From contig CAVUSI010000002.1 of NCBI GenBank assembly GCA_963744115.1, forward strand, positions 1 to 64,000: 64,000 bases of DNA, given 5' to 3'. Shown in pieces: positions 44,603 through 55,100 of this stretch. Every line of letters begins with the position of its first letter. The first letter of the stretch is position 1. The stretch is from Chersky-267 sp963744115. GTDB lineage: Bacteria > Chloroflexota > Limnocylindria > Limnocylindrales > CSP1-4. The translations under genes and the position numbers were made by a program. The notes below the pieces were generated by a model. It was not told where the DNA came from. It did no database searches and was given only the letters and a program-made list of their open reading frames with translations.

Positions 44603-44917
44603 TCAGATCCCGAGCACCTTGGCCTTGGCGGCCGCGAACTCCTCGTCGCTCAGGATCCCCGAGTTGTGGAGGTTCGCGAGGTTCTGGAGCTCAGCCGTCG
44701 TCGGGTCCACGGCCGGAGCCGCGGGTGCCGCCGGCGCCGCGGGCGGCGGTGGAGCGTACTGAGCCTGTGCCTGCTGTGCCTGGAGGTCGGCGATCTGCTG
44801 GTTCTGCGCCTGCTCGTTCGCCTGTGCCTGGGCACTCTTCGTGCCGGCATGGTGGGCGACGCCGGCGACCGCCGCGACACCCACGAGCCCGACACCACGT
44901 CGCCTTCGCATCATCAT
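44603..44917 (-). CDS. SHOCT-domain small membrane-associated protein
   Basis: This 104-residue protein has an N-terminal basic-hydrophobic segment (RRRRGVGLVGVAAVAGVAHHAG), a Gln/Ala-rich probable coiled coil (ANEQAQNQQIADLQAQQAQA), a Pro-Ala linker and a C-terminal SHOCT motif (LANLHNSGILSDEEFAAAKAKVL). SHOCT is an oligomerisation or targeting module. It lies 35 bases after the DUF6325 gene and shares its terminator. Function is unknown. Confidence 0.8.
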   Translation of the reverse strand: MMMRRRRGVGLVGVAAVAGVAHHAGTKSAQAQANEQAQNQQIADLQAQQAQAQYAPPPPAAPAAPAAPAVDPTTAELQNLANLHNSGILSDEEFAAAKAKVLGI

Positions 44918-44952
44918 CGGTTCGATCTCCTTCTCTGGACTCTTGTCCGGGG

Positions 44953-45384
44953 TTAGACGGCTGCCGCCTCGAGCTCGGCGTTGAGCGCCGCGAGCGCCTC
45001 GGGGACGATGTACTCACGGCTGATGAGGAAGCCGCCGGCGTCGGCCATGGCGTCCTTGAGCCGTTCGGCCCAGCGATGCTCGAACAGGATGATCAGGGCC
45101 GACGTGTTCGCCGGAAGGCTCTCGGAGATCGCTGCGATGTCCTCTGGGGTCAGCAGGCCCATGAGGCCGTCGAGCAGCGGCGCGAACGACTTGAACGACG
45201 CCTCGTCGGTGGCGTCGAGCTCGACGACCGCGGCCTCGCCGTCGACGTCCTTCATGACGAAGACGAGATCGACGACGCGGATCGTGCCGTTGTCCACGAC
45301 CCGACCGAGCTCATCGGCGATCCGGCCGGTGAAGTTGTTGCCTTCGAAACCGACGACCGTGTACTCGAGTGGACCGAGTGTCAT
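44953..45384 (-). CDS. DUF6325/DUF1269-like protein
   Basis: This 143-residue protein begins MTLGPLEYTVVGFEGNNFTG and contains VVDLVFVMKDVDGEAAVVEL, as in the DUF6325 family. ATG 45384 follows AGGAGG by 8 bases. A central EHRWAERLKDAMADAGGFL segment may contact a partner. The family often sits next to SHOCT-domain genes, as here, implying a two-protein module, possibly stress- or membrane-related. The biochemical role is not known. Confidence 0.75.
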   Translation of the reverse strand: MTLGPLEYTVVGFEGNNFTGRIADELGRVVDNGTIRVVDLVFVMKDVDGEAAVVELDATDEASFKSFAPLLDGLMGLLTPEDIAAISESLPANTSALIILFEHRWAERLKDAMADAGGFLISREYIVPEALAALNAELEAAAV

Positions 45385-46646
45385 GTGCGGTACCTCCTGC
45401 GTCTGGCTCTGGCCAGGACCCGGACCGAACGGTGGTCGGGCCGACAGCGTCGCCATCCCTTGGACCTGGATCGCGCTGTCGTCGGTCGGGCGAAGGGGTT
45501 CGCGAACTGACCGCTTCGAGGCGCTGCCACCAGTATGGACCTTCGAGCCACGCGTGACACAGCGACGTTCGCGCGTCCCGATCACGACTCCGGAGCGCCG
45601 GGATCGCGGTCGTCGCCCCGCGCGGGCCTGGCGTCGACCGACCGCGAGTCCAAGCCAGCCAGTTCGCGCCGCCGTCGTCGTCTCGCCGAGCGACGCGGCA
45701 TCACCAGCGCCAAGGCCAGCACGAATCCCAGCCATGGGAGGATGGGCATCGAGGTGCGGGCGACCGCACTCGTGAGCACGGTCGTGACCACCGCGCCGAG
45801 GCCGCCGTTGGCGACGACGAAGTTGATGACCAGCGCACCACTGTCGGTCCCGGCCGTGACGGTCGAGTCGGTCCGCATGAACAGCCGGTGCGGTCCGTCG
45901 GACAGGGTCGTGGTGTCGATCGTGACCGGGCCCGTATACGACCCGTTCTGCTCGAAGACGACCGTTCCGCGGTCGACCGGCACCGCGTGGAAATGGGGGT
46001 CAAGGCTCACCAGCACGTGGGTGGCAGCGGTACCGCCCGACCCGGCACCGAGCTTGACGCCCACCGTCCAGAGCCCGCTCACCGGCGCCGTCGGAAGGGC
46101 GGTCGTGATCCGGGCGTTCTCGTACTTGGTCTCGGTGTACCAGCCTCGTGACTCGATGAACGGCGGGGTCCGGTAGATCTGGACCGGCCGGCCGCCGCCG
46201 TTGGCCAGGTTCGCCTGCCAGCCGGTCGATGTGTAGCCGACATCGCCGGTCGGGCTGGTGACCGTCGCGTGGAACCGGAACTCGAGCGACCCATCCGCCG
46301 GCACCTTGGTCGTGTCGTAGTCGAGGTGGTACCAGAGGTCGCACTGGCTGGTCGGGCAGGTGAAGTTCGGGGTCGCAGCGACCTGGTAGATGCTGATGTT
46401 GTTGCCGAAGACCTGCAGATCGACATTGGTCAGGATGCCCGGGTTCATGTGCAGCTGGATGTGGAGGTCGAACGGCACGACCCCTGACAGGGTCTGATCG
46501 AGCGGGAAGCACGTCGACAGATGGATGTGCTGGCTCATGCCCTCGATCGCGTTGCCTGGGACCGTCCACCAGTCCTGGGTCTCGAGTGAGACACGCGGCT
46601 CGGCGTACCCCGTGCAATTCACCGGATCGACCGGGCCTCCCGCGGC

Positions 46647-46770
46647 CGTCGGTGTCGGTGTCGGGGTCGGTGTCGGTGTGGCGGTCGGTGTCGGCGTGGG
46701 CGTCGGTGTCGCGGTCGGCGTGTCCGTCGGCGTCGCCGTGGGTGTGGGCGTCGGTGTCGGGGTAGGCGTC
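46647..46770 (-). repeat. Thr-Pro coding hexamer repeat (second linker)
   Basis: About 120 bases of six-base GTCGGN/GTGGCG units, on the - strand, encode alternating Thr-Pro with occasional Ala. One of the compensating frameshifts lies at its upstream edge. Confidence 0.8.
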
Positions 46771-47014
46771 GGGCCGCGGGGTCGAGCACGGTGATCGTGG
46801 CCGATGTCGAATCGGACCACGAACCGTCACCTGCGACCAGCTGGACCGTGTACGGACCGGGCGAGGCGGAACGGGTGCAGCGGGTTCTGGCTCAGGTCCG
46901 GCGCCGAACCATCTCCGAAGTCCCACGACCATTCGGTGGGTGACCCAGTGGACGTGTCCTCGAACTCGACGTTCAGCGTCCCGGGGACCTGAGTGGCAGT
47001 GAAGTCGGCCCCGG

Positions 47015-47438
47015 GTGTCGGCGTCGGCGTCGGCGAGGGGGTCGGCGTGGGGGTCGGCGTGGGCGTGGGCGTCGGCGTCGGCGTGGCGGTCGGCGTGGGC
47101 GTCGGCGTCGGCGTTGGCGTCGGCGTTGCGGTCGGCGTGGCGGTCGGCGTTGGCGTCGGCGTGGCGGTCGGCGTTGGCGTCGGCGTGGCGGTCGGCGTGG
47201 GCGTCGGCGTCGGCGTGGCGGTCGGCGTTGGCGTCGGCGTTGGCGTCGGCGTTGGCGTCGGCGTTGGCGTCGGCGTGGCGTCGGCGTCGCGGTCGGCGTT
47301 GGCGTCGGCGTTGGCGTCGGCGTTGGCGTCGGCGTTGGCGTCGGCGTTGCGGTCGGCGTGGCGGTCGGCGTTGGCGTGGGTCTCGGGGTGGCCGTCGGCG
47401 TCGGCGCCGGCGTCTTGGTCGGCGTCGGTGTCGGGGTC
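47015..47438 (-). repeat. Thr-Pro coding hexamer repeat (first linker)
   Basis: About 420 bases of GCGTCG/GCGTTG/GCGGTC six-base units, on the - strand, encode Thr-Pro-Ala. Elsewhere the pattern reads GTGGCGGTCGGCG; at about 47280 one G is absent, which breaks the frame inside the repeat. Confidence 0.85.
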
Positions 47439-48165
47439 GTCGCGTCCGTCGTCACCACCAGCTGCGGAGGATGGAGGCCCTCGCGGCTCGAGTAGATCGC
47501 GCTGTTCGTGTTGCCGCTCACGATCGCGAAGCTGAACGTCCCGTTTCCGGGGACGACCGTCACAGGCACGGACAGCTCGGCCCATGTCCCCGTCGTCACG
47601 ACCCCAAGCGGGCCGATGGCGCTCCCCGGAACCGGGGCATTGGCCCAGGTGATCGCCGTCTCCGTCCAGGTGCTGCCGGATACGTCCACTTGCCCGCCGA
47701 CGGGGCTCGGGTCGGTCACCCAGAGGCGGAGCTTCGCGCTCGTGACCGCACCGATCAGACCGCCGACGGTGAACCTTACGTACGAGCGGTACTCGGGGCT
47801 CGGGGCTCGGACCTGGAGCGTGGTCTGAGTCCCGAAGTTCTTGGTCGCGCTGCTCGACTTGACGAGGGCATCCGCGGATGCGTTGAAGGTGAGCGTGGTC
47901 GCCGCCAAGGTCGGCTGACTCAACCCGGGCAGGGCACTACCCGAGACGAGCAGGATCGCTGCGACGGCGATGAACGTGCCGACAACGCGCCGAGTCGCCC
48001 GTGAACGCGCCACACGGAGCTCGTGCTGGCGAATGAGCCTCCCCCTCCGATGCCCAGCCCGTTGGGACGGTACCATCCGGCTCGCCGAGAGACAACCCGG
48101 TCATGCGCGACGTCGCGTCGACAACGCCTGTCGTGGCCGCCGGGAACGCTGCTAGCATCGCCGGC

Positions 48166-49839
48166 ATGAGCCCGACCGCGTACGACTTCGTCATCGTCGG
48201 CGGAGGATCGGCCGGCTGCGCCCTGGCGAACCGGCTGAGCGCCGACCCGTCGAATCGCGTCGTCGTCCTCGAAGCGGGGCGGCCCGACTACCGCCTCGAC
48301 GCCTTCATCCACATGCCGGCCGCGCTGACCTTCCCGATCGGCAGCCGCTACTACGACTGGAAGTACGAGTCCGAGCCTGAGCCGCACATGCACGATCGCC
48401 GCATCTACCACGCCCGGGGCAAGGTCCTCGGCGGGTCGAGCAGCATCAACGGCATGATCTTCCAGCGGGGGAACCCGCTCGACTACGAGCGCTGGGCGTC
48501 CGACGCCGGCATGGCCACTTGGGACTACGCTCACTGCCTGCCGTACTTCAAGCGGATGGAGACCTGCCTGGCGGCCGGGCCCGACGACCCGTTCCGGGGT
48601 CATGCCGGGCCGCTCGTCCTCGAGCGCGGCCCGGCGACGAGCCCGCTGTTCCAGACGTTCTTCGCGGCGACGCAGCAGGCGGGCTACGAGCTCACCGACG
48701 ATGTCAACGGCTACCGCCAGGAGGGGTTCGGGCCGTTCGACCGGAACATCCACGCCGGACGCCGCCTGAGCGCCGCTCGAGCCTACCTTCACCCGGTCAT
48801 GGGTCGACCGAACCTCGAGGTCCGGACCCGCACGTTCGTCAAGCGCGTCGTGTTCGAGGGGAGGCGGGCCGTCGGGGTCGAGGTCGGGACGGGGCGCGGG
48901 CGGTCCGAGATCGTCCGCGGCCGCGACATCATCCTCAGCGGTGGAGCGATCAACTCGCCGCAGATCCTCCAGCTCTCCGGCGTCGGCGAAGCGACCGCCC
49001 TGCGGGCTCTCGGCATCGATGTGGTCCAGGACCTGCCCGGCGTCGGCGAGCACCTCCAGGACCATCTCGAGGTGTACATCCAGTACGCCTGCACCCAGCC
49101 GGTCTCGATGCAGCCTGCGGCCACGCAGAAATGGCGGCGGCCCTTCATCGGCGCCGAGTGGCTCTTCCTCCGCCGCGGGCCGGGCGCGACGAACCATTTC
49201 GAGGGCGGCGGGTTCGCCCGGAGCAACGAGGACGTCGCCTATCCGAACCTGATGTTCCACTTCCTGCCGCTCGCGATCCGCTACGACGGTTCGTCCGGGG
49301 CGGCCGGGCACGGGTACCAGGTCCACATCGGACCGATGTACTCGGATGCGCGAGGCTCGGTCCGGATCGTGTCGACGGACCCGTCCGTCCACCCGGCGCT
49401 GCGATTCAACTACCTGTCGACGGCGCAGGACCGGCGCGAATGGGTCGAGGCGATCCGGGCCGCCCGACGCATCCTCACCCAGCCGGCCTTCGACCCGTAC
49501 AACGGCGGTGAGACGTCACCCGGCCCATCCGTCGAGACCGACGAGCAGATCCTCGATTGGGTCGCCCGTGACGCCGAGACGGCGCTCCATCCCTCGTGCA
49601 CGGCCCGGCTGGGCGTCGACGACGCCTCGGTGGTCGACCCGCTGACGATGGCCGTCCACGGGCTCGACGGGCTCCGGGTGGTCGACGCGTCGGCGATGCC
49701 GTACGTGACCAACGGCAACATCTACGCCCCGGTGATGATGCTCGCGGAGAAGGCGGCCGACCTCATCCTGGGCCAGACGCCACTCGCCCCTGAACCGGTC
49801 GAGTTCTACCGCCACCGGCGCGAGGCGTCGGTCTCCTGA
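48166..49839 (+). CDS. betA: Choline dehydrogenase/GMC oxidoreductase, BetA-like
   Basis: This 557-residue FAD-dependent GMC oxidoreductase tracks E. coli BetA closely along its length: FVIVGGGSAGCALANRL, ARGKVLGGSSSINGM, QDHLEVYIQYACTQPVS, IGAEWLF and NHFEGGGF. BetA oxidises choline to betaine aldehyde. The region HPCGTCKMG of BetA reads HPSCTARLG here, retaining the His. ATG 48166 is used because it begins the conserved FAD fold; an in-frame ATG at 48103 gives a non-conserved extension. No betB, betI or choline transporter adjoins. A related alcohol substrate is possible. Confidence 0.88.
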   Translation: MSPTAYDFVIVGGGSAGCALANRLSADPSNRVVVLEAGRPDYRLDAFIHMPAALTFPIGSRYYDWKYESEPEPHMHDRRIYHARGKVLGGSSSINGMIFQRGNPLDYERWASDAGMATWDYAHCLPYFKRMETCLAAGPDDPFRGHAGPLVLERGPATSPLFQTFFAATQQAGYELTDDVNGYRQEGFGPFDRNIHAGRRLSAARAYLHPVMGRPNLEVRTRTFVKRVVFEGRRAVGVEVGTGRGRSEIVRGRDIILSGGAINSPQILQLSGVGEATALRALGIDVVQDLPGVGEHLQDHLEVYIQYACTQPVSMQPAATQKWRRPFIGAEWLFLRRGPGATNHFEGGGFARSNEDVAYPNLMFHFLPLAIRYDGSSGAAGHGYQVHIGPMYSDARGSVRIVSTDPSVHPALRFNYLSTAQDRREWVEAIRAARRILTQPAFDPYNGGETSPGPSVETDEQILDWVARDAETALHPSCTARLGVDDASVVDPLTMAVHGLDGLRVVDASAMPYVTNGNIYAPVMMLAEKAADLILGQTPLAPEPVEFYRHRREASVS

Positions 49840-49852
49840 GGGTGTCCGCGGA

Positions 49853-50632
49853 TCAGGCGCCGGCAGCGACCAACCAGAAGTCGGTCCCGAAGGCGACCAG
49901 CAAGCCGATCAGGAGCGCCGCGTTCGCCCACATCGGGGCGCCGGCCCGGCGGGTGACCGAGATCATCTCGTTGAACACGAAGATGAGCGCCCCGGCAGCA
50001 AGGCCGAGGAAGGCGATCGACAGGAGCGGCGCGGCGAACAGATACCCCACGATGCCGCCGATGAACGTCGGCCCGCCGCCGATGATCCCGGCGAGCGCCA
50101 GGAACCCCCACGTCGGACGGGACCCCGACGCGAGTGGAGCGGCGATCCCGAATCCCTCGGTCGCGTTGTGGAGGGCGAACCCGATGACGAGGGCCAGGGC
50201 CAGGGTGGTGGCGCCGCCGGCCGCGGACGACCCGATCGCCAGGCCCTCGGACAGGTTGTGGAGCCCGAGACCGATGGCCGTGCCGAGGGCCACCTGGCGT
50301 GGATCGACGACCGCACCGGGCGACGGGCGAAGTCGCCCGGTGAACCAGACGATCGACATCAGGCCGATCCCCAGGCTGACGACCAGCACCGCGGCATCGA
50401 CGATGACGTCCGAGGTCGGCCCGCCGGTCCGGGCGCTCTCGATCGCGGCCTCGATCGGCTCCACGGCCTGCGACAGGATGTCCCAGATCAGGAACAGGAT
50501 GACGCCGGCGGCGGCGGCGGTGAGCATGACCTGGGCGCGCACGGACAACCCGCGCAACCGACCGACCGGCAGGCCGAGGAAGATCGTCGCGCCGGCAAAG
50601 GCCGACAGGAGCACGGTCTGGGCGAAGGTCAT
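49853..50632 (-). CDS. ZIP-family metal transporter
   Basis: This 259-residue membrane protein has about eight helices. Helix IV carries HNLSEGLAIG and helix V HNATEGFGIA, the two His/Glu metal-binding motifs of ZIP transporters. It likely imports Zn2+ or another divalent metal. The helix III-IV loop (RLRPSPGAVVDPRQVA) is short and lacks a His cluster. It converges with betA across 13 bases. Confidence 0.88.
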   Translation of the reverse strand: MTFAQTVLLSAFAGATIFLGLPVGRLRGLSVRAQVMLTAAAAGVILFLIWDILSQAVEPIEAAIESARTGGPTSDVIVDAAVLVVSLGIGLMSIVWFTGRLRPSPGAVVDPRQVALGTAIGLGLHNLSEGLAIGSSAAGGATTLALALVIGFALHNATEGFGIAAPLASGSRPTWGFLALAGIIGGGPTFIGGIVGYLFAAPLLSIAFLGLAAGALIFVFNEMISVTRRAGAPMWANAALLIGLLVAFGTDFWLVAAGA

Positions 50633-50829
50633 CGGGGCCGGTCTCCGACGGTTCGAGAAGAGGACGTCGGGGAAGGTAGCATCGCAAGAGCGTCGAGGTC
50701 AAGCGCGCTTGCTACAGAAGTGCAAGAGGACCTTCCTCGTGGGTCGCTACCGTCGGTCTTGCCTCCTTGGGAGCGGCGTGTCACCGTGACCGGACCAACG
50801 TCGGTGGGGGAGGACACGGGAGACCACCA

Positions 50830-51237
50830 ATGGCAAGCGGCAGCGGAACCAAGGCCGATCCCTGGATCCTGAAGACGCCCCCCGGGACGTCCGAGTACCA
50901 GATGTATCGCGATGAGGCCAGCGAACCACCGTCGATCGTCTGCCAGGTCGGCGGGACCCAGCTCCGCTACGACCTGCGGGCGATCGACGATCTGCACGCG
51001 ATGCTCAAGGCGCACGGCGACTGGATGCCCCTGGGCGCCGCGGACGAGCAGAAGCCGGCGGCCGAGGGCACGGTCGAGTCCTGGGGTCGCTCCCCGGACA
51101 ATCCCGTCGGTGGCTGGTACGGGCTCAAGAAGGGTCTTCGCGGGCGGTTCGGGATGTACATGCCCCCGCTCCTCGAGGCCCTCGGGCTGGCCGAGGTCAC
51201 GCACGACCCCAAGAACAACCGGATGCGCGCCCGGTAG
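50830..51237 (+). CDS. Small conserved protein (DUF6855-like)
   Basis: This 135-residue protein begins MASGSGTKADPWILKTPPGT and contains LRAIDDLHAMLKAHGDWMPL and SPDNPVGGWYGLKKGLRGRFGM. From memory these match a small conserved family (DUF6855) found in actinobacteria and Chloroflexota. ATG 50830 is preferred over an upstream ATG whose extension is not conserved. No membrane or signal segment is present. Function is unknown. The 197-base divergent gap to the ZIP gene holds nothing else I recognise. Confidence 0.7.
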   Translation: MASGSGTKADPWILKTPPGTSEYQMYRDEASEPPSIVCQVGGTQLRYDLRAIDDLHAMLKAHGDWMPLGAADEQKPAAEGTVESWGRSPDNPVGGWYGLKKGLRGRFGMYMPPLLEALGLAEVTHDPKNNRMRAR

Positions 51238-51262
51238 AGCGGGATCGGAGCGGGATCCCGGC

Positions 51263-51964
51263 TCAGGCCAGCGCGAGGTCGGCGAAGGCGACCATCGACG
51301 GCGCCGTCAGGTCCGGCTGCGCGTTCGCGGGGAGCGTGGCGCCGGACCCAGGCTTGTCGTGGCGACGGTCGATCCAGGCCGTGGACATCCCGAGCGCCTT
51401 CGCCGGGACGTGGTCGTGGTAGAGGCTCTGGGCGACATGGAGGATCCGCTCGCGCGGGACGTCGATCCGTTCGAAGGCGAAGGCGAAGTTCGCGGGATCG
51501 GGTTTGTACGAACCCACCTGCTGGGCGGTGACGATCCAGTCGAAGGTCACGCCGAGTCGACGGTTCGACGCGGCGAACAGGTCGTCGTCGCAGTTGGTGA
51601 TGACGCCCAAGCGGAACCGCTTGTGGAGTCGCGCCAGCGCCTCGGCCGAATCGTCGAAGGCCGGCCAATCGACGACCGAGCCCGCGAACCGGGTGACTTC
51701 GTCGACGGACGGCTCGATGCCGACGTCCGCGCAGACGCCACCGAGCGATCGACCGAGCACCTCCCGGTAGCGGAGGTACGGACCGGCCTCCGCCGCAGCC
51801 TCGTATCGGGCGAACGCCTCCAGCAGGTCATCGTCCCCGGCGATGATCCCGCGCGGATCGAGGACCGTCCGGAGAGCGGACAGGATCCCGGACTCCCAGT
51901 CGATCAGCGTGCCGTAGCAGTCGAAGGTCAGGGCATCGAACCGGGTGAGATCGAGCTGGGTCAT
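51263..51964 (-). CDS. Haloacid dehalogenase, type II-like
   Basis: This 233-residue HAD hydrolase begins FDALTFDCYGTLIDWE with the nucleophile Asp and the FDCYGT context of L-2-haloacid dehalogenases. LGVITNCDDDLF is motif II, and QQVGSYKPDPANFAFAFE carries the motif III Lys. The final Asp region is HVAQSLYHDHVPAKALGM. It hydrolyses a 2-haloacid or a phosphate ester in the cytosol. The HVAQSLYHD variant is common in this group. It converges with the small conserved gene across 25 bases. Confidence 0.85.
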   Translation of the reverse strand: MTQLDLTRFDALTFDCYGTLIDWESGILSALRTVLDPRGIIAGDDDLLEAFARYEAAAEAGPYLRYREVLGRSLGGVCADVGIEPSVDEVTRFAGSVVDWPAFDDSAEALARLHKRFRLGVITNCDDDLFAASNRRLGVTFDWIVTAQQVGSYKPDPANFAFAFERIDVPRERILHVAQSLYHDHVPAKALGMSTAWIDRRHDKPGSGATLPANAQPDLTAPSMVAFADLALA

Positions 51965-52142
51965 GAGGACTCCAAGGGCGGTCGGCCCGGCCCGCGGACG
52001 ACGCCGGTCCTGACGTTCGACCGCTGCCCGACCATTGCCGTCCGCCTTGCTGCTTTCGTTGTTGGAATCGCCGTCCGGGACAGTACGATAGCCCCTCCAT
52101 CGGGGGGACGATGGTCCTGCCGGGTCGCAATGGGGGTGCGAG

Positions 52143-55100
52143 GTGCGCGCGTCGATCCGAACGGTGCGGCGGTCCGCGGCCGTGGTCGCCTGCGTCCTGA
52201 TCGCGAGCTCCCTGGGTCCGGCCGCGGCGACGGCCGCCTCTCCCGACGCTCGGGTCATCCACGTCGCCGACCCAAGCACCTCGGTCCCGCGCCGGCCAGC
52301 CCGGTCGAGCGGACCGCGCTGCCGCAGGCGGCGGGCACGGCCCCGGTCGACGTCGGCCAATGGAGCGGGGTCCTCGACTGGGGGTTCCAGGGCAAGCACA
52401 TGACCGCCCTGCCCACCGGCAAGGTCCTCGTCTGGTCGACCGGCGATAACGCCCGGGTCTGGGATCCCGCGACGGGCGGGTTCACGCCGGTACCGGCGAC
52501 GTTCGGCGACCTGCACTGCGCCGGTCAATCGACCCTCGCCGACGGCCGAGTCATCGTCGTAGGCGGCCAGAACGGTTCGCCGCACAACGGGACGAGCGTC
52601 ACGGCGCTGTTCGATCCGTGGTCGATGACCTGGACGCAGGGCGCCTCGATGAAGTACCTGCGCTGGTACGCCACCAGTACGACCCTGCCCGACGGACGGG
52701 TGCTTGCGACCTCGGGCGATGCTCCCGACGGGACGCGTGCGCCGAACCCGGAGATCTACGACCCGATCGCCGAATTCCTGGACGGTCCTGACCGGGGCGC
52801 CGCGGGCCCAGGGCCTGTACCCGTTGATGTTCGTCCTGCCCAACGGGAAGGTCTTCGAGTCCGGCCCTGGCGCGGCGACGGCAACGCTGACGACGAGCGG
52901 CACCGGAAGCTGGGCGACCGGACCGACGAACAGCTACTCGACCAACGGCTACTCCGAGTCGGCCGTGATGCTCAAGCCGGGCGTCATCCTGCGCGCCGGC
53001 GGTGGGGACCCGGCCCTCGGTCACGTCTCGCTCATCGACATGAACAGCGGCTCGCCGACCTGGCGCGCGGTGGCGCCGCTCACCTTCCCGCGCCGCCGGA
53101 TGAACCTGACCATCCTGGCCGACGGCACCGCCATCGCGCTGGGCGGGACGCGCTCCGCGGACGACGAAACGCAGGCCGTGCTGGATTCGGAGATCTGGAA
53201 CCCGACGACCGAGAGCTGGACGACGGTCGCGCCGATGGCCGAGGCGCGGATGTACCACTCGTCGGCCGTGCTCCTCGACGACGGACGCGTCGTCGTCGCC
53301 GGGGGCGAGGCCGCGGGACGATTGCGAGCCCAGATCTACTCGCCCGCGTACCTCTTCAAGGGTCCGCGACCCGCGATCTCGGCCGCGCCGGCGACGGTCG
53401 GCTACGGCACGAGCTTCAGCGTGTCGTCGCCGGACGCGGCGTCGATCACGTCGATCGCCCTGATCCGTGACGCCGCGGCGACCCACGCCTTCGACCAGAA
53501 CCAGCGCTACGTCCCACTGACGTTCTCGACGAGCGGGAGCGGCCTGTCCGTGACCGCACCGGCGAACGGCAACATCGCGCCACCCGGCTACTACCTGCTG
53601 ATCATCAAGAACGCCCAGGGCATCCCATCGATCGCTCGACACGTTCGCGTGGACACCGGGATCAACATCCAGCCCGGGACGATCGGCAGGGACGGTCACC
53701 GACGCCGCGACGTCGCTGCCGATCGCGGGCGCGACGGTCACCGCGCCCGGCCTGGCACCGGCCACGACCGGTGCCGATGGCACCTACACCTTGACCGGCC
53801 TGTCCGCGGGCGAGCACCAGATCGACTTCGCGAGGACCGGCTACGCCACGCTGACGCGGACCGAGACCCTGGCCGGCGGCCAAACCCTGACCGTGGACGT
53901 CGCGCTGTCGGCTCCGGGCTCCGTCAGCGGTGTCGTCCGCGAGAACACCGCCGGGAACCCGCCGATCGCGGGCGCGACGGTGACCTATCCGGGCGGCTCG
54001 ACCACGACCGACGCGAACGGCGCCTACCGGATCGACGGATTGCCCGCCGGCAGCCAGCCGATGTCGGCCGCCTCCATCGGCTTCGTCAGCAAGACGGCCA
54101 GCCCGACCGTGGTGGCGAACTCGACCGTGACCCAGGACTTCCTGCTCGACCGGTCGGCGACGTACGTCACGGGTGAGGTTCGCGATGCGCTGACGAACGC
54201 GACCATAGCCGGTGCGACGGTCGAGATCGGGACCAAGACGACCCTGACCGACGCGCTCGGCCGATACCGCATCGACGAACCGCCGGGGACCTACGACGTG
54301 ACGGCGTCCGCGGCCGGCTATCCACCGTTCACGGCGAGTGTCGTCGTCAGCCCGGGTGCCTATGGGACATTGGACTTCGCCCTCCTCCGGACCGGTGCGA
54401 CCAAGGTCTTCACCTCCGCGGCCGACGCGTATCTCAAGGCGAGCAGTCCGACCAAGAACTACGGCACGGACGCGGCGCTGCGGGTCCGCAGCGGCTCCTC
54501 GGGCTACAAGACGTACGTCAAGTTCAACGTCACCGGCCTGCTCGGCCGGCCGGTGACCGGAGCGACGTTCCGGATGTTCACGACCGATCCGAGCCCCGAC
54601 GGAGGCCACGTGTTCCTGGCCGGCAACGGCTGGACCGAGACTGCCATCACCTGGAACAACGCGCCACCCACGACGGGGTCCGAGATCGGCCCGCTCGGGG
54701 CGGTCACGGCGGGATCCTGGGGGACCGTGAACGTCCCGCCGAGTCTCATCCCCGGCGAGGCGTCCTACACCTTTGCGATCACCGGCCTGTCGACCAACAG
54801 CGCCTACTACTCGAGCCGCCAGGGGGCCGGCCCGCCCGAGCTCGACCTGACGCTCGGCGCGGCACCGTCCGGGGCGCCCGTGGCCGGGATCACCGCCTCG
54901 CCGACGTCCGGCGCGGCACCCCTGACCGTGACCTTCGCGGACGCGTCGACGGGCGGACCCACGGGCTGGGCGTGGGACTTCGGTGACGGCTCCACATCGT
55001 CGGTCCAGTTCCCGCCGCCGCATACCTACAGCGTGGCCAACACCTACACCGTCAGCCTGATCGCCTCGAACGGCAGCGGGTCATCCGCCCCGGCGACGAA

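Larger units (their letters stand above)
45582..48076 (-). pseudogene. Secreted DNRLRE-(TP)n-PKD-(TP)n surface protein with frameshifts
   Basis: One gene of about 830 codons can be traced across three frame breaks. From 48076 come an export signal (VGTFIAVAAILLVSGSALPG), a DNRLRE domain (SADALVKSSSATKNFG to TNSAIYSSREGLHPP), a long Thr-Pro linker, a PKD domain (WSWDFGDGSAPDLSQNPLHPF), a second Thr-Pro linker, a beta-rich domain of about 320 residues and a C-terminal membrane helix with an RRRRRR tail. Breaks are near 47280 (one base missing from the repeat register), 46878 and 46770 (compensating). It was built as a wall- or membrane-anchored surface protein. If the breaks are errors, it is functional. 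Confidence 0.72.

Noticed and set aside
46525..46794. Val-Gly repeat proteins on the + strand here and at 46993-47535, and on the - strand at 28787-29296
   Set aside because: They are antisense readings of Thr-Pro linkers whose coding strand carries recognisable domains.
47015..47438. CRISPR-like or satellite array
   Set aside because: The units are six-base coding repeats without spacers and lie within a protein linker.
48103..48165. Upstream ATG for choline dehydrogenase
   Set aside because: The extra 21 residues precede the FAD-binding fold, are not conserved, and look like promoter sequence.
51238..51262. Terminator between convergent genes
   Set aside because: A GGGATCCC-centred inverted repeat is present but bulged and short, so support is too weak.
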